Assembly (NCBI RefSeq): GCF_001894745.1
Contig: NZ_BBYF01000010.1
Span: forward strand, 124,001-188,000
Reading direction: 5' to 3'
DNA from: Paenibacillus sp. NAIST15-1
Lineage (GTDB): Bacteria; Bacillota; Bacilli; Paenibacillales; Paenibacillaceae
DNA: 64,000 nucleotides
The notes beneath the pieces were generated by a model. The model saw only the letters and a list, made by a program, of their open reading frames with translations, did no database searches and was not told the origin of the DNA. The position numbers were made by a program, and so were the translations under genes. Below are positions 17,646 through 25,643 of this stretch, one piece after another. The number at the start of each line of letters is the position of its first letter. Position 1 is the stretch's first letter.

Positions 17646-18458
17646 ATGGCTGTGTACGAGACGATTCTGTACGAAGTATCAGCAGGAGTAGCCCGGATCA
17701 CGATGAATCGGCCGGATAAGTACAACGCCTTCACCGGGAAGATGATCGCCGAGATCATTGATGCGTTCCGTCAGGCAGGCAAAGATGCCGCGGCGCGCTG
17801 TATCGTCCTGACCGGAGCGGGCAAAGCATTCAACGCAGGGCAGGATCTGGGCGATGTGCCGGGTGTCGGCGGTGAGGGGGTAGCCGGGCAGGACGGAGCT
17901 GCAAACCACGGCGACATGCTGCGTTCGCGCTACAATCCGCTCATTATGCAAATTCGCAACACGGAGCTGCCGGTTATCGCGGCTGTGAACGGCGTAGCGG
18001 CAGGAGCCGGGATGAGCCTTGCCCTCGCTTGCGATATGCGTGTGATGTCTGAGCGGGCTTATTTTGTCAGTGCATTCATTAATATAGGGCTTGTTCCCGA
18101 CTCAGGGGGATGCTACTTCCTGCCGCGCCTTGTCGGCTTGGCCAAGGCGATAGAAATTGCCACGATTCGGGATCGCGTTACGGCGAAGGAGGCGCATCGG
18201 ATTGGCTTGGTCAATCGCGTATGCTCTGCCGAACGGCTGGACGAGGAAGCAGCTGAGCTTGCAGCCAAGCTAGCTCAGCTTCCGACGCGGGCGATCTGGC
18301 TGATGAAGCAGACAATGAACCGGGGACTGGAAAAGGGGCTGGCGGAGACACTGGAGCAGGAGGCATATGCCCAGGAGATTGCCGGACGCACGCAGGATCA
18401 CCGGGAAGGCATGCAGGCTTTTCTAGAGAAGCGGCCGCCTATGTTCAAGGGGGTATAG
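17646..18458 (+). CDS. paaG: 1,2-epoxyphenylacetyl-CoA isomerase PaaG
   Basis: Crotonase-fold isomerase of 270 residues. Unlike its two neighbours it lacks both hydratase glutamates and instead carries the PaaG-type aspartate in GLVPDSGGCYFLPRLVG. The oxyanion segment is AFNAGQDLGDV. PaaG converts the epoxide to the seven-membered oxepin-CoA and also shifts a double bond later in the pathway. The start ATG 17646 follows AGGAGGAATC. A Gly-rich insertion (about 77-92) is slightly longer than usual. Confidence 0.92.
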   Translation: MAVYETILYEVSAGVARITMNRPDKYNAFTGKMIAEIIDAFRQAGKDAAARCIVLTGAGKAFNAGQDLGDVPGVGGEGVAGQDGAANHGDMLRSRYNPLIMQIRNTELPVIAAVNGVAAGAGMSLALACDMRVMSERAYFVSAFINIGLVPDSGGCYFLPRLVGLAKAIEIATIRDRVTAKEAHRIGLVNRVCSAERLDEEAAELAAKLAQLPTRAIWLMKQTMNRGLEKGLAETLEQEAYAQEIAGRTQDHREGMQAFLEKRPPMFKGV

Positions 18459-18461
18459 CCG

Positions 18462-19340
18462 ATGGAAGACTATGTTTCCGGAGGAAGCCTCGGCATGGTC
18501 GGTATTATCGGTGCTGGCACGATGGGAGCGGGGATCGCGCTCGTATGCGCTCGGCGGGGTCGCCGTGTTCGATTGCAGGATATTAAGCCAGAGGTGCTGG
18601 AAGCTGCGCAAACCTATATTGGTACGGTTCTGTCGAAGGATGTTGCGAAGGGGAAAATCTCGGCGGAAGAGAAACGGTCGACACATAATCTTATTGAGTT
18701 AGTGCAGGACATGGCAGCATTAAGCTCATGCTCGATCGTCATCGAGGCGATCCCCGAGAATCAGGAGTTGAAGCGCTCTGTGTTCGCCCGCTTAACAGAG
18801 CTTTGCAGCAGTGATGCTCTGCTGCTGAGCAATACGTCTTCCCTTTCCATTACGGAACTTGCAGCAGGCTTGCCTCATCCGGAGCGCATCATAGGCTTTC
18901 ATTTCTTCAACCCTGCGCCGGTTATGCCGCTCGTGGAAGTCATCCGCGGCCACAAGTCGGCAGATGCCTGCGTCGCTGCAGCTCGCAGGTTTGCGGAGGA
19001 ACTTGGCAAGGTGCCTGTGTTGGCGGAGGACTCGCCCGGATTTATCGTCAACCGCGTCGCCCGACCTTATTATAATGAAGCGCTGCGCATCATAAGCGAC
19101 CGAGTGGCTAAACCGGAGCAGATTGATCGCATTATGAAGCAGGCTGGCGGTTTCAAAATGGGGCCGTTCGAGCTGCAGGATCTAATTGGTCTCGACGTGA
19201 ATCTGGCGACAACGGAATCGGTCTATACCCGGTTCAATCATGAGAGCCGCTTCAAGCCGAGCCGGATACAGCAGCGCATGGTGCAGGCAGGAAGCTTAGG
19301 CAGGAAGACAGGAGAGGGGTTTTATTCATATGACCAATAA
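18462..19340 (+). CDS. paaH: 3-hydroxyadipyl-CoA dehydrogenase, N-terminal half equivalent of PaaH
   Basis: NAD-dependent 3-hydroxyacyl-CoA dehydrogenase of 292 residues. It contains the Rossmann motif GAGTMGAG (about 13-20), [11 protein letters not shown], the active-site region [16 protein letters not shown] and one C-terminal 3HCDH domain ([15 protein letters not shown]). Enterobacterial PaaH is about 475 residues; here the rest is encoded by the next gene, which overlaps by 11 bases. The protein alone should be catalytically competent, as stand-alone enzymes of this size are known. Confidence 0.92.
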   Translation: MEDYVSGGSLGMVGIIGAGTMGAGIALVCARRGRRVRLQDIKPEVLEAAQTYIGTVLSKDVAKGKISAEEKRSTHNLIELVQDMAALSSCSIVIEAIPENQELKRSVFARLTELCSSDALLLSNTSSLSITELAAGLPHPERIIGFHFFNPAPVMPLVEVIRGHKSADACVAAARRFAEELGKVPVLAEDSPGFIVNRVARPYYNEALRIISDRVAKPEQIDRIMKQAGGFKMGPFELQDLIGLDVNLATTESVYTRFNHESRFKPSRIQQRMVQAGSLGRKTGEGFYSYDQ

Positions 19341-20103
19341 CACAATCCTGTTGGATGGGAACGGCCCACTGCGGGAAGGCCTTCATGTGCTGCTGAAACG
19401 AAGCGGATATCAGATTATTTCCTTGGCAGAGTCGGAGGAGTGCAGGGATGCCCTCTCCTCGGTTCGATACGGTATGGAAGTAACCAATGATGATGTGGTT
19501 GAAAAACAGGCGAATATCGTGAAAATGGATCGGCTATTGCCGCCAGAAATACCAATCGCGGCTACCTCGTTAGCTCTCTCTGCCACTGAGATCGCATCAT
19601 GGGCATCTCAACCGAAGCGAATATGCGGATTCGGAACGCTCGCACCTCTGGAAGAACGCGAGTTGATTGAAGTGGCTCCTGCCTTGCAGACATCAAAGGA
19701 AACCCTTCATCGTCTGGAGGAACTGTTCCGCTCTTTGGGTAAACAGGTAGACATTGTGCAGGATGAGGCGGGGCTCGTCTTCCCGCGCATTCTCGCCTTA
19801 ATCGTAAATGAAGCTGCTTTCGCTCTAATGGAAGGAACGGCTTCCGCTACGGATATCGATACGGCTATGAAGCTGGGAACCGGTTATCCGTACGGTCCGC
19901 TTGAATGGGCAGACAGAATCGGGCTGGATGATGTGCTGGCGGTTCTGAGCGGGCTCCACCGCGATCTGGGTGAAGAGCGGTACCGCCCAGCTCCGCTACT
20001 GCGCAAGCTCGTGCTAGCAGGCCGGTTTGGCTCCCGCAGCGGCCAAGGCTTCTATTCCTATGATATTGGGGGGGAACAAGATGGCAACACCCGTAATTAT
20101 TGA
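19330..20103 (+). CDS. Detached C-terminal half of PaaH (degenerate Rossmann part plus 3HCDH domain)
   Basis: A 257-residue protein that resembles the second half of the long PaaH. The first about 110 residues look Rossmann-like but have no GxGxxG motif. The rest is a 3HCDH C-terminal domain with the strongly conserved [19 protein letters not shown] and [17 protein letters not shown] 19330 overlaps paaH by 11 bases, in another frame, and its end overlaps the thiolase gene by 23 bases. It probably pairs with the PaaH protein as a structural or regulatory partner. A recent frameshift of a fused gene is less likely, since both parts have intact ends and starts. Confidence 0.85.
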   Translation: MTNNTILLDGNGPLREGLHVLLKRSGYQIISLAESEECRDALSSVRYGMEVTNDDVVEKQANIVKMDRLLPPEIPIAATSLALSATEIASWASQPKRICGFGTLAPLEERELIEVAPALQTSKETLHRLEELFRSLGKQVDIVQDEAGLVFPRILALIVNEAAFALMEGTASATDIDTAMKLGTGYPYGPLEWADRIGLDDVLAVLSGLHRDLGEERYRPAPLLRKLVLAGRFGSRSGQGFYSYDIGGEQDGNTRNY

Positions 20104-21280
20104 TGCGATACGTACGCCGATCGGACGCTACGGCGGAGCGCTCAAGGATGTGCGCGCCGATGATCTGGGCGCGATCGTTATTCGCAGCCTGTTGGAGCGG
20201 AATCCGGTCGCCCCTGATCGGGTAGACGGCGTTATTGTCGGCTGTGCGAATCAGGCGGGGGAGGACTGCCGCAATGTGGCGCGCATGTCGCTGCTGCTGG
20301 CTGGAATGCCGGTCGAGGTGCCGGGCGTGACGGTAAATCGCCTATGCGGATCTGGCATGGAGGCCGTTCTGCAAAGCGCCTATGCCATTATGGCAGGGGC
20401 GGGACATATGTATATTGCCGCCGGAACGGAGAGCATGACGCGGGCACCTTATGTGATGATGAAGCCGGAGGCCGCTTTTCAGCGTGGGCACCAGCAGATC
20501 TACGATACGACTTTGGGCTGGAGGATGACCAATGACAAGCTGGCCACTCTCTATCCTCCCATCAGTCTAGGGGAGACAGCGGAGAACGTGGCGGAGCAAT
20601 ACGGCGTCAGCCGGGAGGAGCAGGATGAGTTTGCGCTCTCCAGCCAACGGAAGTATGCTGAAGCCCAAGCAGCCGGGAAGTTTGCAGCCGAGCTTGTTCC
20701 GGTGGAGGTGACCGGGCGCAAGGGCCAGATCATGAAGATCGAGCAGGATGAACATCCTCGTCCTGAGACGACGCTGGAACAGTTGCAGAAGTTGAAGCCG
20801 GCCTTCAAGCAAGGGGGAACTGTGACGGCCGGGAACTCGTCGGGACTGAACGACGGGGCAGCGGCGCTGCTCATTATGGAACAGGAGGCCGCACATTCGC
20901 TCGGACTTCGCCCACGCGCCCGCGTAGTTGCTGCTGCATCTGCTGGCGTCGATCCGTCCGTGATGGGAATCGGCCCCGTGCCGGCCGCGCGCAAAGCACT
21001 TCAGCAGGCTGGACTGAGTATTGAGGACATTGATCTGTTCGAGCTGAATGAAGCATTTGCTGCACAGGCAATTGCCAGCATGCGGGAGTTGAATATCGAC
21101 CCGGTTCGGGTGAATGTGAACGGCGGGGCGATTGCGATTGGCCATCCGCTCGGGTGCAGCGGGGCTCGGATATTAACGACACTGCTCAATGAGATGGAGC
21201 GCCGAGAGGTGCGTTACGGCTTGGCTGCGATGTGCATCGGCGTCGGTCAAGGCATCGCCACTATAATTGAGCGAATATGA
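20081..21280 (+). CDS. paaJ: Thiolase, 3-oxoadipyl-CoA/3-oxo-5,6-dehydrosuberyl-CoA type
   Basis: Degradative thiolase of 399 residues. The nucleophilic Cys lies in [11 protein letters not shown] (about 92), with [23 protein letters not shown] and the second Cys in MCIGVGQG. It cleaves the ring-opened C8 intermediate and, later, 3-oxoadipyl-CoA, releasing acetyl-CoA and succinyl-CoA. Start ATG 20081 is picked from the thiolase N-terminus ([17 protein letters not shown]) and GGGGGAACAAG upstream. It overlaps the PaaH C-half gene by 23 bases. Confidence 0.93.
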   Translation: MATPVIIDAIRTPIGRYGGALKDVRADDLGAIVIRSLLERNPVAPDRVDGVIVGCANQAGEDCRNVARMSLLLAGMPVEVPGVTVNRLCGSGMEAVLQSAYAIMAGAGHMYIAAGTESMTRAPYVMMKPEAAFQRGHQQIYDTTLGWRMTNDKLATLYPPISLGETAENVAEQYGVSREEQDEFALSSQRKYAEAQAAGKFAAELVPVEVTGRKGQIMKIEQDEHPRPETTLEQLQKLKPAFKQGGTVTAGNSSGLNDGAAALLIMEQEAAHSLGLRPRARVVAAASAGVDPSVMGIGPVPAARKALQQAGLSIEDIDLFELNEAFAAQAIASMRELNIDPVRVNVNGGAIAIGHPLGCSGARILTTLLNEMERREVRYGLAAMCIGVGQGIATIIERI

Positions 21281-21335
21281 CCAGGCCGGCAGCCTGAATG
21301 GGCATGGTTGATTTTTTTGGCGAGGAGGAATCGAC

Positions 21336-21758
21336 GTGAAGCAAGGATTGGTTCCAGGCGCTGAAATAGCTTTTGCTGTGACTGTTACACCGGATATGTA
21401 TCCTGCTTTTGACGGAACGACCATTCACGAAGTGATGTCTACCGTCACCATGATTTACTATATGGAGAAGGCTGGTCGAGAGATGATCGTTTCTTTTTTG
21501 GACGAAGAGGAAGAAGCTTCGGGGCTAGCTCTTGATATCAAGCATGTAGGGCCTGCGGTCGCCGGACAGGAGGTAACGTTTCGAGCTGTATGTGTCGAGG
21601 TGGGAGCGAAGCGCATGGTGTGCGAGGTGACAGCAGAGACGCGAATCAATCTAGTCGGCAAAGGAACGTTTACGCAGGCGGTTTTCTATAAAAATACGAT
21701 GGCAGAGCGGCTCACGGCTTTGCGCCGCAAGGCGGAAGAAGAGCAGAAGCTGTCTTGA
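21336..21758 (+). CDS. FlK-like hotdog thioesterase
   Basis: A 140-residue protein of the fluoroacetyl-CoA-thioesterase-like group: an N-terminal GLVPGAEIAFAVTVTPDM block, a helix with STVTMIYYMEKAGREMI and the strand pair SGLALDIKHVGPAVAGQEV. These enzymes hydrolyse small acyl-CoAs. It has no sequence similarity to the PaaI at 14048, so the operon encodes two independent thioesterases, perhaps for different dead-end CoA esters. Start ATG/GTG choice is 21336 (GTG) behind GCGAGGAGG. Substrate unknown. Confidence 0.8.
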   Translation: MKQGLVPGAEIAFAVTVTPDMYPAFDGTTIHEVMSTVTMIYYMEKAGREMIVSFLDEEEEASGLALDIKHVGPAVAGQEVTFRAVCVEVGAKRMVCEVTAETRINLVGKGTFTQAVFYKNTMAERLTALRRKAEEEQKLS

Positions 21759-21855
21759 CAAGCTGAGCGGTGGTTCCTCCACTCCGATATGCCCTCCATT
21801 TTGCTTGAGCTATGGAGAATCAAGTGATACAATTTGACGAGATACAACATTTGGA

Positions 21856-21867
21856 AATCACGTGATT
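21856..21867 (+). promoter_or_regulatory. Palindromic operator candidate for PaaX
   Basis: The perfect 12-base palindrome AATCACGTGATT lies 17 bases before the paaX start. A related half, AATCAAGTGATAC, lies about 40 bases further upstream (21819-21831), so two aligned sites may be present. Position and symmetry suggest autoregulation by PaaX; no experimental support. Confidence 0.45.
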
Positions 21868-21884
21868 GACTAGGAGTGGTGAAC

Positions 21885-22739
21885 ATGAGGCCGCAATCGA
21901 TGCTGTTTACCATATACGGCGAGTATGTACGTCATTATGGTAGCGAAATCTGGGTTGGGAGCCTGACCGCCCTGATGGGGGAGTTCGGTTTGACCGACCA
22001 GGCCGTACGGGCCGCTATCTCGCGCATGCTTCGCCAAGGGTGGCTGGAGTCGCGCAAGGTGGGAAATCGCAGCTATTATTCAATGTCCCCGCGCGGCAAG
22101 CGGCGCTTGGATGAGGCGGCGGCCCGCATTTATAAGCAAGAGACAGATGTGTGGGATGGCAAATGGTGCATTGCGAGCTACAACATTCCCGAAAAGGATC
22201 GGGGCATACGGGATCAATTGCGCAAGGAACTGGCATGGCTCGGCTTCGGCATGTTGACGACGAGCACCTGGATCAGCCCTAACGATCTGACTGACAAGGT
22301 GAGGGACATCGTGGAATCACGCGGGATATCCGGATATGTGGAAATTTTTAAGGCGGATCATATCGCTTGGAGCAAATCTAGGCAGTTGGTGCAGAAGTGC
22401 TGGAACATCGATGAGATTAATGCGGCTTATGCTGAATTTATTGAGGTATACCGCCCAAGTTATGAAAAATTGCTCACGATGATGCAGCAGGGGGATGCCA
22501 TACCTGACGGCTACTGCTTCGTAGAGAAGAGCAAACTGGTTCACTGGTACCGGAAGTTCTTATTCATTGATCCGGACTTCCCTGAAGAACTGTTGCCAGA
22601 TGTGTGGTTAGGCAAGGAAGCGGATCAATTGTTCCACAACTACTATGATTTGCTTCATACAGGGGCCAGTCGTTTTTTTGAACAAGTATATGAACCTTCT
22701 CCTGATGCGCTTCCGCTTCGCAATATCGAGCATGCATAA
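21885..22739 (+). CDS. paaX: PaaX-family transcriptional repressor
   Basis: Regulator of 284 residues. It opens with a winged helix (TALMGEFGLTDQAVRAAISR, RMLRQGWLESRKVGNRSYY) followed by the PaaX-type middle and C-terminal domains (WCIASYNIPEKDRGIRDQLR, WISPNDL). PaaX proteins repress phenylacetate genes and release DNA when phenylacetyl-CoA binds. ATG 21885 has TAGGAG eight bases upstream; a GTG at 21876 is in frame but overlaps that site. It is the last gene of the second paa operon and probably controls both operons. Confidence 0.92.
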   Translation: MRPQSMLFTIYGEYVRHYGSEIWVGSLTALMGEFGLTDQAVRAAISRMLRQGWLESRKVGNRSYYSMSPRGKRRLDEAAARIYKQETDVWDGKWCIASYNIPEKDRGIRDQLRKELAWLGFGMLTTSTWISPNDLTDKVRDIVESRGISGYVEIFKADHIAWSKSRQLVQKCWNIDEINAAYAEFIEVYRPSYEKLLTMMQQGDAIPDGYCFVEKSKLVHWYRKFLFIDPDFPEELLPDVWLGKEADQLFHNYYDLLHTGASRFFEQVYEPSPDALPLRNIEHA

Positions 22740-23292
22740 CTCTTTTGGAACATTGGCATAGGTACATATCTCGGGAAAATGAATCTCTATGATTTTTGAT
22801 TTATAAGGGCTCTTTGCAGCCTTTTTGCTTCCGTGCTTTAACGTAGGGTCGTATTACCGTTGAATATTTTTAATGAAAGCTTGTGCGAGTCATAAGACAT
22901 GGAGTGAGCAGCATATCGATGATTCCAACGGTACGTTTTGCGGTTAATCACGTGTCTCCTCCTGTATGAATACTTGTCCTTATTCTGCATGTTTGTGTAA
23001 AAGAAGTTCTGATGATAGCTCTCTTGTTTGTGGAATCATTTGGTTGAATCCGAATTTAGTTACTAGGGAAACGTACAAATGTGCTTCATTTCAATTGCAC
23101 ATAAAGATAAGCGCTTTGCTTCTGTAATTTATGCCAAATTGCAAAATAGGCAGCTAGGACATATAGGGAATTGCGAGGAATGAGTGTGTTATCACTATTA
23201 AGTGAGATAGCGGTGTGCGCCAATGTATCGAACGGCGTGGCCGCTTTTCCTTTGCAGGTGGAAAAAAAGGAAGCTTGACAATTCAAACTGGT
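22740..23292. other. Intergenic region after paaX
   Basis: About 550 bases. A weak hairpin with a T run (AGGGCT...AGCCTTTTT, 22806-22826) may terminate paaX. A possible very small reverse-strand gene lies at 22838-22951. The remainder, up to the Rrf2 promoter, shows no gene, RNA motif or repeat that I can support. Confidence 0.4.
22838..22951 (-). CDS. Possible small basic peptide (37 residues)
   Basis: On the reverse strand GTG 22951 is preceded by CAGGAGGAGACAC, a near-perfect ribosome site with six-base spacing, and opens a 37-codon frame ending at TAA 22838. The product would be basic and His/Tyr/Asn-rich with no membrane segment. No clear promoter was found upstream. It is listed because of the ribosome site; a chance match is quite possible. 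Confidence 0.3.
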   Translation of the reverse strand: MINRKTYRWNHRYAAHSMSYDSHKLSLKIFNGNTTLR

Positions 23293-23311
23293 TGTAACTA
23301 TAATGGTTACA
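23275..23311 (+). promoter_or_regulatory. Promoter of the Rrf2 gene with overlapping operator TGTAA-N9-TTACA
   Basis: -35 TTGACA (23275-23280), 18-base spacer, -10 TATAAT (23299-23304). The dyad TGTAA (23293-23297) N9 TTACA (23307-23311) covers the -10 box. The same dyad with the same 9-base spacing recurs at 23843-23861 before the next gene, which strongly suggests one regulator binds both. Confidence 0.75.
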
Positions 23312-23327
23312 CGAAAGGGTGAGCAGC

Positions 23328-23765
23328 ATGAAGATAAGCAGCCGCTTTAGTGTAGCCGTCCACATTCTATCCTTGCTGGCGCTTGAACCGAACGCCCATC
23401 ATACGTCGGAGTGGATGGCGGGCAGCGTCAACACGAATCCTGTTGTTATCCGGCGGGTAACGTCTCAATTGAAGAAGGCTGGACTCGTCGATGTACGGCC
23501 TGGAACTGGTGGAGCAACGTTAAACAAGCCGGCGGGCGATATTACGCTTCTTGATGTATATCGTGCTGTAGAGGCTGTTGAAGAGGGAGAGTTGTTCGGG
23601 TTCCATGATCATCCGAATCCGAAGTGTCCAATCGGAGCCAATATAGAATCGGTGTTACAACTGGTTATGCTGCGTGCGCAATCTGCCATGGAGCAGGTGC
23701 TGGCAGAAATGACCTTGGATCATCTGGCAGTTGACCTGAAGGATCGAATGGAAGAGAATGAGTAA
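23328..23765 (+). CDS. Rrf2-family transcriptional regulator, YwnA-like
   Basis: A 145-residue Rrf2 winged-helix regulator: KISSRFSVAVHILSLLALEP at the N-terminus, TSEWMAGSVNTNPVVIRRVT and a wing LKKAGLVDVRPGTGGATL. Fe-S-type Rrf2 members carry three clustered Cys; here only one Cys (in PKCPIGANIESVLQ) is seen, so a redox thiol or no cofactor is more likely. ATG 23328 follows AAAGGGTGAGC. It probably autorepresses and controls the NAD(P)-binding gene at 23941, as judged by a shared dyad before both genes. Confidence 0.88.
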   Translation: MKISSRFSVAVHILSLLALEPNAHHTSEWMAGSVNTNPVVIRRVTSQLKKAGLVDVRPGTGGATLNKPAGDITLLDVYRAVEAVEEGELFGFHDHPNPKCPIGANIESVLQLVMLRAQSAMEQVLAEMTLDHLAVDLKDRMEENE

Positions 23766-23807
23766 ATCGTTCTAGGATGCAGGCGGTTATCAATTCGAAT
23801 TAGAAAT

Positions 23808-23832
23808 ACTCCAGTGACTAATGGAGTTTTTC
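23808..23832 (+). terminator. Terminator after the Rrf2 gene
   Basis: Perfect arms ACTCCA (23808-23813) and TGGAGT (23822-23827) around an 8-base loop, followed by TTTT. It separates the Rrf2 gene from the next, which has its own operator. Confidence 0.65.
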
Positions 23833-23842
23833 GCGGGCTAGT

Positions 23843-23861
23843 TGTAACTGTCTTTATTACA
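23843..23861 (+). promoter_or_regulatory. Second Rrf2 operator copy, TGTAA-N9-TTACA
   Basis: TGTAA (23843-23847) and TTACA (23857-23861) are spaced by 9 bases exactly as at 23293-23311, and both sites share the flanking GTTGTAACT. It lies 80 bases before the NAD(P)-binding protein gene, suiting control by the neighbouring Rrf2 protein. Confidence 0.65.
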
Positions 23862-23940
23862 TTAAAGTTTTATTGTGGTTGTGAGCGTGCACTGCTTACT
23901 TGAAGGCAATAACGAATATTGAATATAGAAGGGAAGATCG

Positions 23941-24582
23941 ATGATTATGAAAATTGCAGTATATGGTGCTACAGGTACAATTGGACAACGTATTGTGAAC
24001 GAGGCTTTGACTAGAGGACATGAGGTAACTGCAGTTGTTCGTGATGCTTCACGTGTTGCACAGTCGCATACGAATTTGACAGTGGTAACCGGAGATATTC
24101 TGAATTCTGCAAGTGTTGCGGAGCGTACAGCAGGCCATGATGTTGTGATTAGTTCCATCGGTCCTAAGATGGGTGAAGAATCTGCGCTTGTCGAAGCTAC
24201 TCGCGCCTTGATTAACGGGGTGAAACAGGCAGGTGTTGAGCGCTTGATTTCCGTTGGCGGAGCGGGCAGTCTTGAAGTGGCTCCAGGCGTTCAAGTGGTA
24301 GATACTCCGGACTTCCCAGATGCATGGAAACCAATTGCACTCGCACACCGTGATGCACTTGATGTATATCGTCATGAATCCACATTGGCATGGACGAATG
24401 TAAGTCCTGCTGCCTTGATCGAGCCAGGAGAGCGTACTGGACAATATCGTACTGGTACTGACCAATTGGTTGTAGACGCAGAAGGCAACAGCCGCATCTC
24501 AGCAGAAGATTTCTCCGTGGCCATCTTGGATGAAGTGGAGAACCCGCAATTTACAGGCCGTCGCTTCACAGCAGCATATTAA
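23941..24582 (+). CDS. NAD(P)-binding oxidoreductase-like protein, YwnB/NmrA-like
   Basis: A 213-residue atypical short-chain dehydrogenase/reductase. It opens with the dinucleotide motif VYGATGTIGQRIV and the strand-helix TAVVRD typical of NADP binding; VVISSIGP and SVGGAGS follow. The YxxxK catalytic pair is not evident, so it may act as a sensor or flavin/quinone reductase-type enzyme. The start at ATG 23941 has GAAGGGAAG upstream; a second ATG lies two codons later. The pair Rrf2 regulator plus this protein resembles the ywnA-ywnB pairing of Bacillus. Confidence 0.82.
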   Translation: MIMKIAVYGATGTIGQRIVNEALTRGHEVTAVVRDASRVAQSHTNLTVVTGDILNSASVAERTAGHDVVISSIGPKMGEESALVEATRALINGVKQAGVERLISVGGAGSLEVAPGVQVVDTPDFPDAWKPIALAHRDALDVYRHESTLAWTNVSPAALIEPGERTGQYRTGTDQLVVDAEGNSRISAEDFSVAILDEVENPQFTGRRFTAAY

Positions 24583-24617
24583 TCGTTGCGATTAACAATT
24601 CGAACGTATGAATGGAT

Positions 24618-24635
24618 GCCTAGCTGCGGCTAGGC
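24618..24635 (+). other. Intercistronic hairpin
   Basis: GCCTAGC (24618-24624) and GCTAGGC (24629-24635) form a perfect stem with a 4-base loop. There is no T run, so it looks like an mRNA-stability or partial-processing element between the two genes rather than a terminator. Confidence 0.4.
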
Positions 24636-24675
24636 TCCAGCATACAGCAAAGTTGAACAATAAAGGAGAATCGAG

Positions 24676-25443
24676 ATGCCAAAATCAATCTTTCTTAGTC
24701 ACGGTTCGCCGATGATTGCCATATTGGATAATGAATATACTCGATTTCTAACTGAGCTCGGAGCAAGCATGCAGCCGAAGGCGATTGTTCTGTTCAGTGC
24801 CCATTGGGAAACCGAAGAGACTACAATATCGTTCCAAACTGGAACGTATGAGACGATCTATGATTTCTATGGTTTTCCAGATGAACTGTTTCAGGTGAAG
24901 TATCTGGCTACAGGTTCCATCGAAATTGCCACTGAAGTAGAACGCTGCTTGTCCGCACGTGGGATTGCCGTAAACCGTGATGAATCACGCGGTCTAGATC
25001 ATGGTTCATGGTCGTTGTTGAAGCATTTGTACCCGAATGCGAATATTCCGGTCGTACAAATCTCGGTAAACCCATTCCTTCCCATAGAGCAGCAGCTGCT
25101 AATCGGCGAGGCGCTAAGTGAGTTGGATGAGGATATTCTTCTCATAGGCAGCGGAGCGACCGTGCATAATTTGCGCATGTTGAAGTGGGAGCAGACAGAG
25201 CCGGAAGCTTGGGCCGTTCAGTTCGATGACTGGCTCATTGAGAAGCTGGAGAAGAAGCAATGGAGTGAGCTGGCTGCTTATCGGGATCATGCTCCCCATG
25301 CTGCATTAGCAGTACCGCGGGCAGAACATTTTGTCCCATTCTTCATTGCGCTTGGAAGTGCAGGAGCTGCCTATGATCCGAAGGTCATTCATCGCAGCTA
25401 TGAGATGGGGACACTCAGCTATATGTGCATGTCCTTTACGTAA
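24676..25443 (+). CDS. LigB/DODA-family extradiol ring-cleavage dioxygenase
   Basis: A 255-residue class III extradiol dioxygenase-like protein (YgiD/4,5-DOPA dioxygenase group). The family landmarks are the early metal-ligand His in IFLSHGSPM, LFSAHWE and RGLDHGSWSLLKHLYP. Such enzymes use a divalent metal to cleave catechol-type rings, though many YgiD-like proteins have no proven substrate. ATG 24676 follows AAAGGAG. It may be co-transcribed with the 23941 gene, which shares the Rrf2-like operator, and a strong terminator follows. Confidence 0.87.
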   Translation: MPKSIFLSHGSPMIAILDNEYTRFLTELGASMQPKAIVLFSAHWETEETTISFQTGTYETIYDFYGFPDELFQVKYLATGSIEIATEVERCLSARGIAVNRDESRGLDHGSWSLLKHLYPNANIPVVQISVNPFLPIEQQLLIGEALSELDEDILLIGSGATVHNLRMLKWEQTEPEAWAVQFDDWLIEKLEKKQWSELAAYRDHAPHAALAVPRAEHFVPFFIALGSAGAAYDPKVIHRSYEMGTLSYMCMSFT

Positions 25444-25459
25444 TGCTTCTACAATCGAA

Positions 25460-25509
25460 AGAGAGCTATCCTTACACAGGAATACTGTGACTGGGATAGC
25501 TCTCTTCTT
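25460..25509 (+). terminator. Strong rho-independent terminator
   Basis: Twelve-base perfect arms AGAGAGCTATCC (25460-25471) and GGATAGCTCTCT (25494-25505), with a short inner hairpin and TCTT after. It ends the dioxygenase transcript. Confidence 0.75.
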
Positions 25510-25550
25510 GCTATGCAGCACTTGCGAGGTAGCAATGGTTACCCTGTTAT

Positions 25551-25580
25551 AACCTAAGATAACCTAAGATAACCTAAGGT
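25551..25580. repeat. Three tandem copies of a 10-base repeat
   Basis: AACCTAAGAT is repeated at 25551-25560 and 25561-25570, then AACCTAAGGT at 25571-25580. The copies sit between a terminator and the 3' end of a reverse-strand gene. Too short and few for CRISPR; probably replication slippage. Confidence 0.8.
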
Positions 25581-25643
25581 AACTAGATGAGCAAAGTTAC
25601 CTACAGTTGTGTTATCCAATTGTGTTATCCTTCAACATGTTGC

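Noticed and set aside
24676-25443. Assigning the LigB-type dioxygenase to the phenylacetate or homogentisate pathways
   Set aside because: Neither pathway has a catechol intermediate needing this enzyme, and it lies in a separate transcription unit.
25551-25580. Short tandem repeats as a CRISPR array
   Set aside because: Units of 10 bases, three copies, no spacers and no cas genes nearby.
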